DNA of 64,000 bases, taken from positions 1,471,905 to 1,535,904 of the forward strand of contig CALYLW010000067.1 of NCBI GenBank assembly GCA_944989445.1, read 5' to 3'. This DNA is from Ampullaceana balthica (Eukaryota > Mollusca > Gastropoda > Lymnaeidae). The notes under the pieces are model-generated. The model was not told the DNA's origin. It made no database searches and saw only the letters and a program-made list of their open reading frames with translations. Position 1 is the stretch's first letter, and the number at the start of each line of letters is the position of its first letter. The position numbers and the translations under genes are program-made. Shown one piece after another: positions 10,943 to 23,095 of the stretch.

Positions 10943-11249
10943 AAGAAGATAATCCTATGATAAGTGAACACCAGCCCTGTCCATGCATTCATCCTTCCAG
11001 AGATCTCTCACCGCTGGTCACTGTGGTAACGGTATCACGTGATCAGCTCGACCACGTGACACAGGTGGCCATGTCTGTGTCTGTCAACTGGACACGAGAT
11101 GAGCAGTTTTAATACAGCAGACGACAGTCAGGTTATTTTTGATGTTCCCGTCTGTTGGAGCAAGTTTCATATGGGTGTATCAAAGATAATGACATCACAA
11201 TGTTCCGTTGAACGAGTGGAAACAGTGTCGGTACTGCTAAGGTACCGTT

Positions 11250-11396
11250 GGAGTACTGTGCTGTCACGTTGTAGGAGTACTGTGCTGTCACGTTGTGGGA
11301 GTACTGTGCTGTCACGTTGTGGGAGTACCGTGCTGTCACGTTGTGGGAGTACTGTGCTGTCACGTTGTGGGAGTACTGTGCTGTCACGTCGTGGGG
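11250..11396. repeat. 24-bp minisatellite (~6 copies)
   Basis: Units of GTACTGTGCTGTCACGTTGT + GGGA, nearly perfect. Confidence 0.9.
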
Positions 11397-12578
11397 ATGG
11401 TGCGTGCACTTTCAGGTAAATATAACCGTTGAAGGTAAACAAAATTAGATTTAGAATGAGACCCACAAATGTAAACTTTGAATTAATGAATGCGATTGGC
11501 TAGAGGACACTGGGAAACAAGCCAGCGACCAATTAAAATGTACGGGTCACTTTGATGACGTTTAGAAAAGAAAAAAAACAACGTTCACATTTCAAGTATT
11601 AAAAACACCACCGAAGATATCATGAGACAACCCCAATGAGCATCGGGCTAGATTGAAACATGACGTAGTCCGCTAGTGCTGGCGTGACACATTCTCCACG
11701 CCAGCAACAACACATTTGTCTGGAAATGATAATCATGTTAGAAATTCTTCTCCTGGCAGCGAGGTCCATCCGTCCCAGACAAGTCAAGCTATCTTCACAC
11801 TCGCCGCTGTCTCTTCAATTATTTAGAAAGAGTCACGACCAGGACCTTGAGCTCAGAGCTGGCTGTCTTCTCCCGGAAACACTTTGTTTCTTTGCTTGTA
11901 TTTTATGAGAGATAATGTCATTGTTAGATGTCATGTCTGGCGTCACTTCCCATTGAGGATGATTGGCATCCCGCGACGAAGGCGGCACCCTGCGATGAGA
12001 GGGGCACCCCGGTGATGACAGTGGGCATCTGAAAGTTAAAAAAACAACAAACAAGCAATGATCAAACTGAAGTTCTTTTGATTATCTCTTCATTACACAT
12101 CAAAAACTTAACCGTTGGAAAACACAGACTTCTGAATATGGGCACTGAAAGTAATTTACACGGAGACAGGTATCAGAGAAGCGTTTGAAGAGTCCCTAAC
12201 TTGGGTCATCTTTTCTCAACCTTCATTTCAACATATTATTTTTTACTTGAGTGACTCTCTTCAATTTCATTGCTATGATAAAGATTTTTGCCCCTTAACA
12301 CGCGTTTGCTTGAATGGCTCTCCTAAATGTCACAGTTATAATGAACTTTGACCTTTTATTGACAGAAAACCGTTCTTTCAATTTTCGTTTCACCGAAGAA
12401 TAGGTTTTGCGCCCTCTTGGGGTTATGTGTTCGATTTTGAGAACTCCTATGTGAAAGCACCAACATAAAAAAAAGTTACTTCATTGTTTGATCGCCAAAT
12501 CCCCTTTATTTATTTCAGGGTAAGTTTGTTATTTATTCACGCTCGCCTTGTAGTGTACATTACAATCATCGTCTAGCT
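11397..12578. other. unassigned DNA
   Basis: No gene or transposon is recognised. Several short frames on both strands (for example 11684-11908) have no domain, signal or repeat support. Confidence 0.5.
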
Positions 12579-12776
12579 CAGGGGTCTCCAAACTACGGCC
12601 CGCGGGCCAGATGCGGCCCGCGAGGCCCCCTCATCCGGCCCCTAGAGACCTTTTAATCTAAAAAAAACAACAACTATGTTTACCTGTAGTTTACCACATA
12701 ACTGTGTGTAGCCGGCCCCCAAACTGATGTTTGACAGTTAATGCGGCCCTCCGGCAGAGAAGTTTGGAGACCCCTG
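12579..12776. mobile_element. 198-bp hAT MITE
   Basis: CAGGGGTCTCCAAACT at the left and AGTTTGGAGACCCCTG at the right are perfect 16-bp inverted repeats, a classic hAT terminus, followed by CGGCCCGCGGGCC-type subterminal motifs. The flanks GTCTAGCT and GTTTAGAT match at six of eight positions, consistent with a diverged 8-bp target duplication. It is non-coding. Confidence 0.85.
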
Positions 12777-12921
12777 GTTTAGATCTTGCAATGCATTGTG
12801 TTTGTTGTGACCAGCTCGCACTAGTTATTTTTTCTGTAGTGTAATTGTATAAAAATAAGAACCAGCGGCTTGTGTTAGGAAAATTATTGTATTTTCAAAT
12901 TAGGTGTACAGTTTTCGCTTT

Positions 12922-12925
<4 letters not shown>

Positions 12926-12996
<71 letters not shown>

Positions 12997-13175
12997 ACCA
13001 CCCTCCCTCCCTCCCTCTCTCTCTCTCTCTCCCTCTCCCTCTCTCTCTCCCTCCCTCCCTCTCTCTCTCTCCCTCTATATCTCCCTCTCTCTTTCCCTCC
13101 ATCCCTCCCTCCCCCTCCCTCCCTTCCTCTCTCCCTCCCTCTCTCCCTCCCCCCCCTCTCTCTCTCTCTCTCTCT
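12926..13175. repeat. (CT)n / CCCT-rich microsatellite
   Basis: A pure CT run of about 65 bases, then an imperfect CCCTCC/CTCT mixture. The serine/leucine/proline frames across it are low-complexity artefacts. Confidence 0.95.
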
Positions 13176-13281
13176 TCAAACATTTTGTATATAGGTCAAT
13201 ATTTTTTCTCAAATAAAATGGTATTAGTCTTTAAAAACAGTTAAAAATACAATACACAATTTATTGAAGCAAACTTTAATA

Positions 13282-14475
13282 CAGGGGTTCCTAACCAGTG
13301 GTGCATGCACCCCCAAGGGGTGCACGGGCAGGTTCCAGGGGGTGCATGAACCATTCAGAGAAAATAAAAATAAAAAGAGGAAGAACAAACAAGAAGGGGA
13401 AAAAAAGAAAGAAAAACTGATAATCTGAAAATGTAAATCATAAGCAAGGCATGCCGCTTTAAAGGGCGCCCATGTACAACTTTTTTTTTACTTGTTCGCG
13501 CATCGTTCTGCGCATGTCAAAAATTGACGGAAAAACTTTCGCAAAATGAACAGTTCGCTCTACATGTTCCTCGGAATGTTATGTGTTATGTCAAAGTTTT
13601 CTAAAAATAATTTAATTTTGTCATCAAATACGTCAGATATATCTCATCCCGTGACCCTCTAACTGTTTTGAGCGGATGTAAACGTTTGGATTTTTTTTCC
13701 TTCACTTTTATTGCTCTGTACGCGGCAAAGGTCTTTAAAACGTTAATTGTAAGCCATTATTTGTCATTGAAACCTAAAATCTTGAGTTGAGCATCCAATT
13801 CCGGTCATTAAAAACATCAACTTCGTCAGTTAAAAATGTGTCTGTGACTGGTAATATCTGGTGCAGAAGGAAGCACTGAGGAATCACTGCCTGGCAGTAT
13901 CAAATGGGAAATTTCAGAGCACCTTTCAACATTGCAAAGGTCCTTTGATGGGTATTTCTGTCAAGACATTGCTAGGAAAGATCTTTGGATTCGCAATCCT
14001 TTTCTCTGTGACAGGGACTTTGCTAAAGATGACCTGATTGATTTGAGAACCAGAGAAGTACAGAGGAGTGCCTTCAGTTGCAATACCTTGATTGAATTTT
14101 GGTGCGCTCAGCTAGATTCCTACCCACATCTAGCCAAGAGGGTAGTACTGACTGTCCTTCCATTTGCCACAACCTATCTCTGTGAAGCAGGATTCTCCAC
14201 ACCTTTAACGATTAAAACCAAGGAAAGGAATAAGTTGAATGCAGAGTATGACATGAGAGTTGCTTTGTCCAAAACAGTCCCCAAATTTAAATCGCTGATT
14301 GATCTTAAGAAGCAGCTGATCTCTCACTAAATTCCCTGTTGCCTATGGTCTAAACTGTTGTGTTCCTAAAAAAACATAGTTTATTTTACATTTTCTGCAA
14401 GTTTCACGAGGGGGTGCATGAACTTTTTTGGGCATCTGAAGGGGTGCATGGACCCCAAAAGGTTAGGAACCACTG
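13282..14475 (+). mobile_element. hAT deletion derivative with exact 8-bp target duplication
   Basis: The terminal inverted repeats are CAGGGGTTCCTAACC (13282-13296) and GGTTAGGAACCACTG (14461-14475). The 8-bp sequence CTTTAATA is present exactly at 13274-13281 and 14476-14483. Subterminal GGGGTGCATG motifs repeat near both ends, in the pattern of transposase-binding sites. The 1,194-bp element keeps only the C-terminal part of a transposase (13932-14330), so it could move only if an intact relative supplied the enzyme. Confidence 0.93.
13932..14330 (+). pseudogene. hAT transposase, C-terminal fragment (ZBED5-like group)
   Basis: The 132-residue open frame ends in a TAA just before the right terminus of its element. 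LPFATTYLCEAGFSTPLTIK, then KERNKLN and a 'DMRVALS' block, matches the hAT C-terminal dimerisation region, where 'LPF.TTYLCE.GFS.L..IKTK.RN.L....D.R.AL' is typical. The preceding part (SFDGYFCQDIARKDLWIRNPF) resembles the segment upstream of that domain in ZBED5/SCAND3-like proteins. The N-terminal BED finger and catalytic D residues are missing: upstream sequence back to 13297 has no matching frame. This frame is uninterrupted, unlike the other transposase remnants here, suggesting recent loss of the rest. Full-length relatives run to roughly 600 residues. The first ATG is arbitrary. Confidence 0.85.
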
Positions 14476-14644
14476 CTTTAATACAATATAAAATTAAACA
14501 AAGTTATTTCCACAACTCAACAATGTTCAAAGCTCGGAAAGACAGGCCGGACATTTCAAATATGCAAACGCAATTTTTCCCAAGTGAAATTTCATTAAAC
14601 ATTACTAGATCTACAGTTTGCCTGCTAAAACATAAACATTTACA

Positions 14645-14997
14645 GATCGGGAATATATTTTTAAAAAGTCTCGTCAATATAATACGCCCGCACCGCGCGA
14701 CAGGAAAATATTAAAAAGATTGTTCAATATAATACGCACCGCGACACTCTAGCACAAAAATTAACATGCTAAATAGAGATAAATAGAGATAATCTAAAAA
14801 TTTATTTATTTAATTACAGTACAGTCGATCGATCTGAAATTTTCAAACATCATTGTTATTGTCGGCACGAGTCTGCCTATAAAATTTCAGCTCGCTACCA
14901 TACGAGGAAGTGGGTTAAAAATAAATCGATCCAAAGTTATTTTGGCCAGCAAGCAAACAATCAATCAAGCAGACACCACGAGTTAATATAAAGGTTT
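14645..14997 (-). mobile_element. Helentron-like short element, subfamily B, partial, inverted
   Basis: On the minus strand this begins with a TTTATATTAACTCGTGGTGT-type start (14997 going down). It then contains the CAGCTCGC/GAAATTTTA block, a GATCGATC core, and GGTGCGTATTATATTGAACA near 14730. The 3' hairpin end is missing. It matches the copies at 27317, 31734 and 44962. Confidence 0.7.
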
Positions 14998-15195
14998 TAA
15001 AAAAGGAGATAAATTGGCATCACAAGAGCTAATTTATAGAACATGACACCAAAGATTTCAGAGCAAAAATATCAAGTTAAAATGTGATGGCCTTAATTTA
15101 AAGTATGCTGAATATCTGCCTGAGGCATGGTGTCAGCCTACGTCAGTTAATACTAATTGTTTAATTTTTAGATTTATACAAATTAGGACTGGCGG

Positions 15196-16815
15196 CGGAG
15201 ATGGGTGGTTGGGATAGATGATGGGTGGATGGTTGGTAGGGATAGATGATGGGAGGATTGTTGGTAGGGATAGATGATGGGAGCATGGTTGGTAGGGATA
15301 GATGATGGGAGGATGGTTGGTAGGGATAGATGATGGTAGGATGGGTGGTAGGGATAGATGATGGGAGCATGGTTGGTAGGGATAGATGATGGGAGGATGG
15401 TTGGTAGGGATAGATGATGGGAGGATGGTTGGTAGGGATAGATGGCAGGAGGATGGTTGGTAGGGATAGATGATGGGTGGATGGTTGGTAGGGATAGATT
15501 ATGGGAGGATTGTTGGTAGGGATAGATGACGGGAGGATGGTTGGTAGGGATAGATGATGGGAGGATGGTTGGTAGGGATAGATGACAGGAGGATGGTTGG
15601 TAGGGATAGATGACGGGAGGATGGTTGGTAGGGATAGATGACGGGAGGATGGTTGGTAGGGATAGATGACGGGAGGATGGTTGGTAGGGATAGATGACGG
15701 GAGGATGGTTGGTAGGGATAGATGATGGGAGGATGGTTGGTAGGGATAGATGATGGGAGGATGGTTGGTAGGGATAGATGATGGGAGGATCGTTGGTAGG
15801 GATAGATGACGGGAGGATGGTTGGTAGGGATAGATGACGGGAGGATCGTTGGTAGGGATAGATGACGGGAGGATGGTTGGTAGGGATAGATGATGGGAGG
15901 ATCGTTGGTAGGAATAGATGACGGGAGGATGGTTGGTAGGGATAGATGACGGGAGGATCGTTGGTAGGGATAGATGACGGGAGGATCGTTGGTAGGGATA
16001 GATGACGGGAGGATGGTTGGTAGGGATAGATGACGGGAGGATGGTTGGTAGGGATAGATGACGGGAGGATGGTTGGTAGGGATAGATGATGGGAGGATGG
16101 TTGGTAGGGATAGATGATGGGAGGATGGTTGGTAGGGATAGATGATGGGAGGATCGTTGGTAGGGATAGATGACGGGAGGATGGTTGGTAGGGATAGATG
16201 ATGGGAGGATCGTTGGTAGGGATAGATGACGGGAGGATGGTTGGGTTGGATAGATGACGGGAGGATCGTTGGTAGGGATAGATGACGGGAGGATCGTTGG
16301 TAGGGATAGATGACGGGAGGATGGTTGGTAGGGATAGATGACGGGAGGATCGTTGGTAGGGATAGATTATGGGAGGATGGTTGGTAGGGATAGATGATGG
16401 GAGGATCGTTGGTAGGGATAGATGACGGGAGGATGGTTGGTAGGGATATATGACGGGAGGATGGTTGGTAGAGATAGATGACGGGAGGATGGTTGGTAGG
16501 GATAGATGATGGGAGGATGGTTCATTGGTAGGGATAGATGATGGGAGGATCATTGGTAGGGATAGATGACGGGAGGATGGTTGGTAGGGATAGATGACGG
16601 GAGGATGGTTGGTAGGGATAGATGACGGGAGGATGGTTGGTAGAGATAGATGACGGGAGGATGGTTGGTAGGGATAGATGATGGGAGGATGGTTCATTGG
16701 TAGGGATAGATGATGGGAGGATGGTTGGTAGGGATAGATGACGGGAGGATGGTTGGTAGGGATAGATGACAGGAGGATGGTTGGTAGGGATAGATGATGG
16801 TAGGATGGTTTGTAA
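15196..16815 (-). repeat. 28-bp minisatellite (~58 copies)
   Basis: Units of GATAGATGATGGGAGGATGG + TTGGTAGG, with frequent GACGGG and ATCGTT variants. Two units carry an extra TCATTGG insertion (near 16521 and 16692, 171 bases apart), a sign of local segmental expansion. The 504-residue minus-strand frame (a 28-residue repeat rich in P, S, Y and H) is three turns of the same unit. It has no independent evidence of coding. Confidence 0.95.
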
Positions 16816-16828
16816 CAAACCTTTCGAA

Positions 16829-16930
16829 AAGAAGCAAGCTCATTTTAATAGAAACAAGCCCATTCGAATAGAAACAAGCCCATTAGAATAGAAACAAGCC
16901 CACTAGAATAGAAACAGCCCCACTAAGAAT
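16829..16930. repeat. 21-bp minisatellite (~5 copies)
   Basis: Units of GAAACAAGCCCATTAGAATA + G, immediately right of the 28-bp array. Confidence 0.85.
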
Positions 16931-17085
16931 AGAAGATAATTTCCTAGGCAAGATCCACCTTTCGTGACAAAGTTGAACGAAATGAATGTCAGACATTTAA
17001 TTAATGTTTCCAGAAAATTGATTAGGAAACTTAAGATAAACAAGAATGCAATTTTAAAACTCTATATTTTAATTGAAAATTTACA

Positions 17086-17337
17086 GAGAGCAGGAGAGAA
17101 ATAAAGAAAGGGAGTGAGAGACTGAAAGAGAGGAGAAAGAGAGAGTGAAAGAGAGAAAAAAGAAAGAGAGGGAGATAGAAAGAGAGAGAGAGAGTGGGAG
17201 AGAGAAAGAGAGAGAGGGGGAGTGAAAGAGAGGGAGAGAGAGAGGAGAGAAAGGGATGGAGAGAAAGAGGGGGGAGACAAAGAGAAGGCGAGAGAAGGAG
17301 AGAGGGAGAGGAGGAGAGAGAGAGAGGGGGAGAGAAA
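17086..17337. repeat. GA-rich low-complexity tract
   Basis: Imperfect (GA)n/GAAA/GGGA purine tract. The leucine/serine-rich minus frames are artefacts. Confidence 0.9.
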
Positions 17338-17929
17338 GCACTAAAACAAACGATGCCCAGAATGAATAAACAAACTCATCACTGACGCTCTGATGCACTT
17401 TATAACGCTCCATAAATAAACCCACGCGCGTTTGGTGCGTAATTTATAAACATCATGAGGGTGTTTTCTATATTATATTTTCTTTAGCGCTACGAGCACA
17501 CATTTATTTGTTGATGCAACAAATATGTGGTGTAAATACAGTGAAGCATTAAACTATTGCTGTAGGCCTTGGGCGAGATTAAAGTACGTGGTACCGTATC
17601 CGTTTGGCTCTCACTATAATTCTTTGACGTTTGTTTAATTTTATTCCTTTTTTTTGTCAAGTAACTATAAGTTGTGAATTTTAAGCACCGCCGCCCTCAC
17701 CGATTGGTGGATATTTATAGAAGCTCTTGACTGACGGTTATATCTAGTAACATAATACCCAAATTTATCAATATAAATCCATTGATCTGTACTGAATTTA
17801 ACTGAATAGAGACTTTACCTAACATACTAACAGAGTTAGATTTCAACAGAGATCGGTGTCTTTAAGGCAATCTAAAAAAAAAGAACTGAATATATTATAC
17901 ATTATGTGCTTTAATAGCGCCAACCAAAC
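17338..17929. other. unassigned DNA
   Basis: Nothing recognised. Ordinary AT-rich sequence between the purine tract and a retrotransposon 3' end. Confidence 0.5.
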
Positions 17930-18339
17930 ACAATGAAATATATCCTGTTAGTAGAACGATTCCGGAGTAAGTGGTACCAGGAGTGGGCTGACAACACGAC
18001 AGCCAGAGGGGTATTCGCTAACATGCCCAGGCCAAGCCGTTCAGACCAGTGGTGGAACCTGAGTCGCAAACACCAGAGTTTGGTGACTCAGATGAGAACA
18101 GAACATTGCCCAACCAACTCTTACTTTCACAGGCTAGACCACAACAGGGACTCGAACTGCCGTCATTGCAGCCAAGCCCCTGAGACAGTCGTACACCTGG
18201 TGACGTATTGCCCGGCGATTGATATAGCCGGGGGGGGGTGAGGGAGGCGGAAGAGTCCCATGTAAAGACAATGTTGTATGGCAATGCTCAACAGATGGAG
18301 CAGATTGCCCAGGTACTAGCCAAGGCCTTAAGAGATTAG
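17930..18339 (+). pseudogene. non-LTR retrotransposon ORF2, C-terminal fragment
   Basis: The 102-residue frame has FRSKWYQEWADNTTARGVF, then YFHRLDH, then CRHCSQAPETVVHLVTYCP. The last is the C-x2-C-x7-H-x4-C knuckle that ends the polymerase ORF of R1/Jockey/I-type non-LTR retrotransposons. This region follows the reverse transcriptase (and RNase H, where present) and is thought to bind nucleic acid. After the knuckle the frame breaks at a G9 run (18231-18239). One base over, a clean frame of about 33 codons continues to a natural TAG at 18337-18339. No reverse transcriptase lies upstream, so this is a 5'-truncated insertion, as is usual for such elements. The break may be a mutation or a homopolymer reading error. 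Confidence 0.8.
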
Positions 18340-19639
18340 TCTCAGGCCTACAGAATATGTGTTTAGTTTAGTAGAACGATTTTTTAAAAAAAAGTAAGTC
18401 TTTAAAACAGTCTGCAAATAAAAGTGTGTGTTGACAAAACTATAAATTTTATTCAAAGTCGATATGACACAGATTAAAATTCTTCGGCAAATGCATTCAA
18501 GAGTACAAATCAACAAATAAGTATAATAAAGCAGCTTAACGCAATATACATTCAAACGTTTCACTGGAAACTGGTCAACAAAGAAAAGAAATGATTCGTG
18601 CAAAGTTTGAGGTCTAAGTTACCAATATGTCCTTGACCTAGTGTAAATGTCGTCTAAAGTATTGACAATTCTTGACAGCTGTCGAAATAATGTCTACTTT
18701 CATGTATAACAATGCGATAAAGTTAAGAATTATAAGCTTTTATTCGAGTAGTTACCCTTTCACGTTTTTTGTTTCAGTTATCCGCACTCTGTCACAAAGA
18801 ATTTCAGTTATCCAGACTGACAACCATCAAATAATTTTCGGTCGAGATTGTAGCTAAGTTATAAAGACGGCATAATAGCTTTATGCTTACACCATCTCTA
18901 ATAAGATGTGTCCATATGTATAGATATTTATGATTATAAAAACAAACCCCATTATGCAGTATTTTACATGAACGCACTGAATAATTGAAAGATAAAAATG
19001 TGTAATTAGAAAAGCTCTGGGATTTGACACAATCTGCGGACACGAAGCAAAGATTTCAAGAGACGATCAAACACTATTAATTCCAAGATAAAGTTCGCAC
19101 CAAATGTGTCTTCAAACGTGACCTCTAATCTCCTAGAATCCACATGCCACTCCGTCTATCACATTATTAACAATTTATGTGAAGGGGGCTATCATTATTT
19201 TTTATCATACACAGGAAATCCATTCACTAACTATCAGCACCAATGCGCACCGTGGAACGGAGATCTCTGCTGCGTAGAACAAATCCCTCAAGTCCCCCAT
19301 CCACCCTCGCCTTTATCCCCCGCCCCCCAAAACTGAGTAGTTCTGATAACCCTCCCGTGGCTAAAAACTCCGTTTCATCACCTCTACAGAAGAGTTACAT
19401 TCTCATTTTTTTCCTTCACATTTCAAAAATTTCGTTTAAAAAAAACAAGTTAAAAAAAAACCACCAACAGTGGCTTAGAGAAAAAACCAGACAAAAAACA
19501 AAATAAAACAAACATCTGTTAAAGAATTTAGAAAGAGAAACAGTTTGAGTTATTTTAGTGAGAGTAAACTCGGCATAAAAATGAGCGGAGTGATTTTTAA
19601 ATTTATTTGGGAGCATGTGTATAATAAATTCGTAGGAAA
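18340..19639. other. unassigned DNA
   Basis: I see no gene. Short frames (for example 18328-18603 minus, 19106-19336 plus) have no domain features. A duplicated motif, AATTTCAGTTATC / GTTTCAGTTATC, occurs near 18770-18810. Confidence 0.5.
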
Positions 19640-20068
19640 ACAGAGTCGGGAGGGGAGACTGTGGTAGTCGGGAGGGGAGACTGTGGTAGTCGGGAGTTGA
19701 GATTGTGGTAGTCGAGAGTGGAGACTGTGGTAGTCGGGAGTGGAGATTGTGGTATTCGGGAGGGGAGACTGTGGTAGTCGGGAGGGGAGACTGTGGTAGT
19801 CGGGAGTGGAGACTGTGGTAGTCGGGAGTGGAGATTGTGGTAGTCGGGAGTGGAGATTATGGTAGTCGGAAGGGGAGATTGTGGTAGTCGGGAGGGGAGA
19901 CTGTGGAAGTCGGGAGTGGAGATTATGGTAGTCGGAAGTGGAGATTGTGGTAGTCGGGAGGGGAGACTGTAGTAGTCGGGAGGGGAGACTGTGGTAGTCG
20001 GGAGTGGAGACTGTGGTAGTCGGGAGTGGAGATTGTGGTAGTCGTGAGAATAGGTAGTGGAAGTCGGG
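19640..20068. repeat. 22-bp minisatellite (~19 copies)
   Basis: Units of GTAGTCGGGAGGGGAGACTG + TG, alternating with a GAGTGGAGATTG variant. Confidence 0.93.
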
Positions 20069-20818
20069 TGTTGAGTTTAAAGTTAAGTCTTGATGATGGG
20101 GTAATCCGTGTTGCTCTACTGGCTATCAGTAAGAATCCAAATAATAACAAATCCTTCAGGTTATCTTATGTCATAAATACATACATTATGTCAAAAGTGG
20201 TTTTCTCACTTTTCTAAAGTATAGACTGTTTACTTTAACAGGACTTACCCCTCCCCCACCCAACACTTTCGACTACTCCGTTACAGCACGTGGGCGGTTG
20301 GGCTGTGCGGTGTGAGACGAACATTAAACTTACATTAGAAAGCTTGGTGAAAAAGTAGTACGTTTTTTTTGGGTTGTCTTTATCATCTGAGATCAAACAC
20401 TGAACACCATAAAATTGTGCACATACCTGGTGGGGATGCCAGCAGAGATTCTCACTGCTGGTGATGTGGTGAGACTACTTTAAAACTGTCCATGATTATA
20501 CGGATACAAGAATTAGCGCATGGGGCATTGGATTGACGAAATTCTGTCGTTGAACGGTAAAACTAATAGCAGAAATGGTTGACACGTTTGTTAACATACA
20601 AACAAGTCTCCTGAATTTTAGTGTGTGTGTGTTGTGCGTGTGCATGTGTGCTAGTGTGTGTATGGACCGACAACAAAGTGAGCGCATGGCAAACAAAAAA
20701 TGCTATAAAAGTAAAGCTAAAGTTAAGGATGATACATCCAGTTTGGACGAACAAATTATACTCACCCAAACCCTCCCCCCCAACTGATGTACGTCCACGT
20801 TGAAAAGTGAGACACCCC
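20069..20818. other. unassigned DNA left of the LTR element
   Basis: It includes a TG-rich run at about 20622-20666 and ends with the 5-bp target site ACCCC at 20814-20818. No gene is recognised. Confidence 0.5.
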
Positions 20819-21328
20819 TGTGGCGGAGTCGTTGTCTAGGGGTTGAGGTCCCCCCTTAGCCACAGATATTTACCACGTAGACGGGTAAAAGACTTAGCAA
20901 CGCTGGGTTGTTTTCTTTCAACATAAGTTTATTGACATCCAGAAGCTTTGAACATAGTTATGGTACAGTACAATTGGCAGTTTACAGTTGATGGTCATAC
21001 CATCCAGAGTCCTCGGCCCAGCTTGACCGGATTGGACTACGTTCACAAACTCCACACTCTATCGTACGTCTTTCACCTCTCTGCTACTTGGCAACTTAAC
21101 AAATCTCACAGCGACACACAATGTGACCCATTTTATACCCCGTCTTGTCCGACTGGTTTTTGACTGGCCCCTGGGTCAATCACCATGTCTCCCTTTGACC
21201 GTGGTCCTGTCAATTCATTACAACTTGCACGTACCTGGAGTTCACCCGCCCCCCCGTTCCACGAGGACAAGTGTTCACAACCCCATTTATGCGTAGTCAT
21301 CCCCACACCACAACATCTGACCGTAACA
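20819..21328 (-). repeat. 3' LTR (510 bp)
   Basis: On the minus strand it runs from TGTTACGG to CCGCCACA. It carries a TATAAAA motif (minus, 21131-21137) and an AATAAA polyadenylation-type motif (minus, 20928-20933) about 200 bases downstream. This is a plausible U3-R-U5 order with R between them. Small plus-strand frames inside it are duplicated in the other LTR simply because the LTRs are identical. Confidence 0.93.
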
Positions 21329-21341
21329 CCCCCCTCCTCAC
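21329..21341 (-). promoter_or_regulatory. polypurine tract (plus-strand primer)
   Basis: On the minus strand TGAGGAGGGGGG ends directly against the 3' LTR start TGTTACGG. That is the expected position and composition of the polypurine tract that primes second-strand synthesis. Confidence 0.85.
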
Positions 21342-23095
21342 GAGCGACCTTAGCAAGAATGTCGCGAGTTTATAAACATAAGGTCTTGAGGTTTTGGTGT
21401 GTCATGATCTACTAATAATATATCCCATTCTTACACACACAGGTATTTCATTAATATATAGTTATTTTAACAATATTCAACAATTGCAATGTGCACTATA
21501 TACAGAATTTTCACCAGTAATATGCTAGCTTCCAAAAAAAATATTAGTTCACAATAGCTGGTGTATATTCCCAAATACATAATAAGGAATCGTTTTATTT
21601 ACATTGTGGAACTACCCGGTTTTCGTACCTGCGTACGAGTCTAGTCCTATACTACCTCGCTTTCGAGGGTAGCAAAGGTTATTACTACTCAAAATGTTAA
21701 CGATATATATACATCAATATACAAAAGAAAAAATTGTCACATTTGAAGTATTAATATTCTTCAAATCCAAAAAAAAATCTTGGTATGGTTAAATGACTTA
21801 AATGACACCCATGTTTCACAAGCAAAGAATCTCATGGTTCAATGATTTAGATGATCCCCATGTTTTTCAAGCGAACAAAGTCATGGTTCAGTGACTTAAT
21901 TGCTCAACATGTCTCACAAACAATGAATGGCATGCTTCAATGGTTTAATTGCTACTCCTGTGTCACGGCAATCACTATCCACCCAATTTTCTGTCCCTTT
22001 TCATTAATAATTGTATCTTATGGGACATGTTATGTATGTTTTCTGTCCCCATAGCGGGACTTCGTATGTATATTTATCGTCCCCCCTACTGGGACCCATT
22101 ATGTATATTTAACGTCCCTCATACTGGGACCCATTATGTATATTTAACGTCCCTCATACTGGGACCAGTTATAACCACCAGTTAATGGGTCACAAATTAT
22201 TATATTCATAATCATAACATAATCATCGGCAAAATTTTCATGAATAAAAAAATTTCATCATCATCACATATAATAAATCCTTATTATCAATGTTATACCA
22301 AATGCCTGAGGGCTCCAAACATGTTGTGCTTACATAATCAAAATGTGTCGTGCACATAAGAATTGTCTTATCAATTCATATAATAGTAATACTGGGAATT
22401 GGTCGCTCAGACCCCCCAAGTAAATACAAAAATACATTATCATAACTCCTCATAGTTATCAACCAATAGCATCATCATCATCCTAACCAAAACATTATCA
22501 TCATAACAACATCTCTTATCATAAAAATTTGGACTGAGGTCTCCAGTGCACAAAATTTCTTATATGATCAATACATTTGTCATGAACATACGAACCACTT
22601 TATTTCATTTCATACTGATACTAGTACAAGGTCACGCAGACCCCAACTTCAATCCCAAAAATATTATCATTATTCATCATAATTTTCAACAAATTATCAT
22701 CATCATCATCATCATAGAAGATACAACACCAATTCCGTGTTATTTACGGCGCCCTCCTATACCGTAATGCTCAGACAAATTCAATGTATGCATCAAAAAT
22801 CATAGTCATTGTTTTTGATGGTGGAACATTTCGTATCTTTCCCATTCTAAACGAGAAACGACCCTTATTAGCATTACCAAGAGCGTACCCTAAAATTTGG
22901 TAACTACTATCATTTGTCATTGTCCCAGGCTTAATTATTAGCTATTTTGATCATTCTTGTACTCAACCCTACAAAATATGTCAGTATACTGGTAGTCTTA
23001 GTGGGATTAGTGGGACCGTGATTTTCTATCAGTCTTTGTCTGTCCCACTCCCATTGCCACACCTCTATCCTCTGCGATCCTCCCTGTCGCTACCT
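21342..23095 (-). other. non-coding 3' region of the LTR element
   Basis: About 1.75 kb between the end of the second gag-like frame and the polypurine tract. It contains a 35-bp repeat (22030-22170), ATC/CAT-rich stretches and poly-A runs. No frame has reverse transcriptase, integrase or envelope features on either strand. Confidence 0.7.
22030..22170. repeat. 35-bp repeat inside the LTR element (3-4 copies)
   Basis: Units of CATACTGGGACCCATTATGT + ATATTTAACGTCCCT. The last two full copies are nearly perfect and the first is degenerate. Confidence 0.85.

Noticed and set aside
12845..13216. Ser/Leu-rich ORFs over CT repeats (and similar at 17062-17425, 31373-31579, 47550-47814)
   Set aside because: Simple microsatellite translation.
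20948..21415. Small plus-strand ORFs of 71 and 76 residues that are conserved in two places
   Set aside because: They lie within the LTRs; their identity reflects duplicate LTRs, not coding constraint, and they are antisense to the element.
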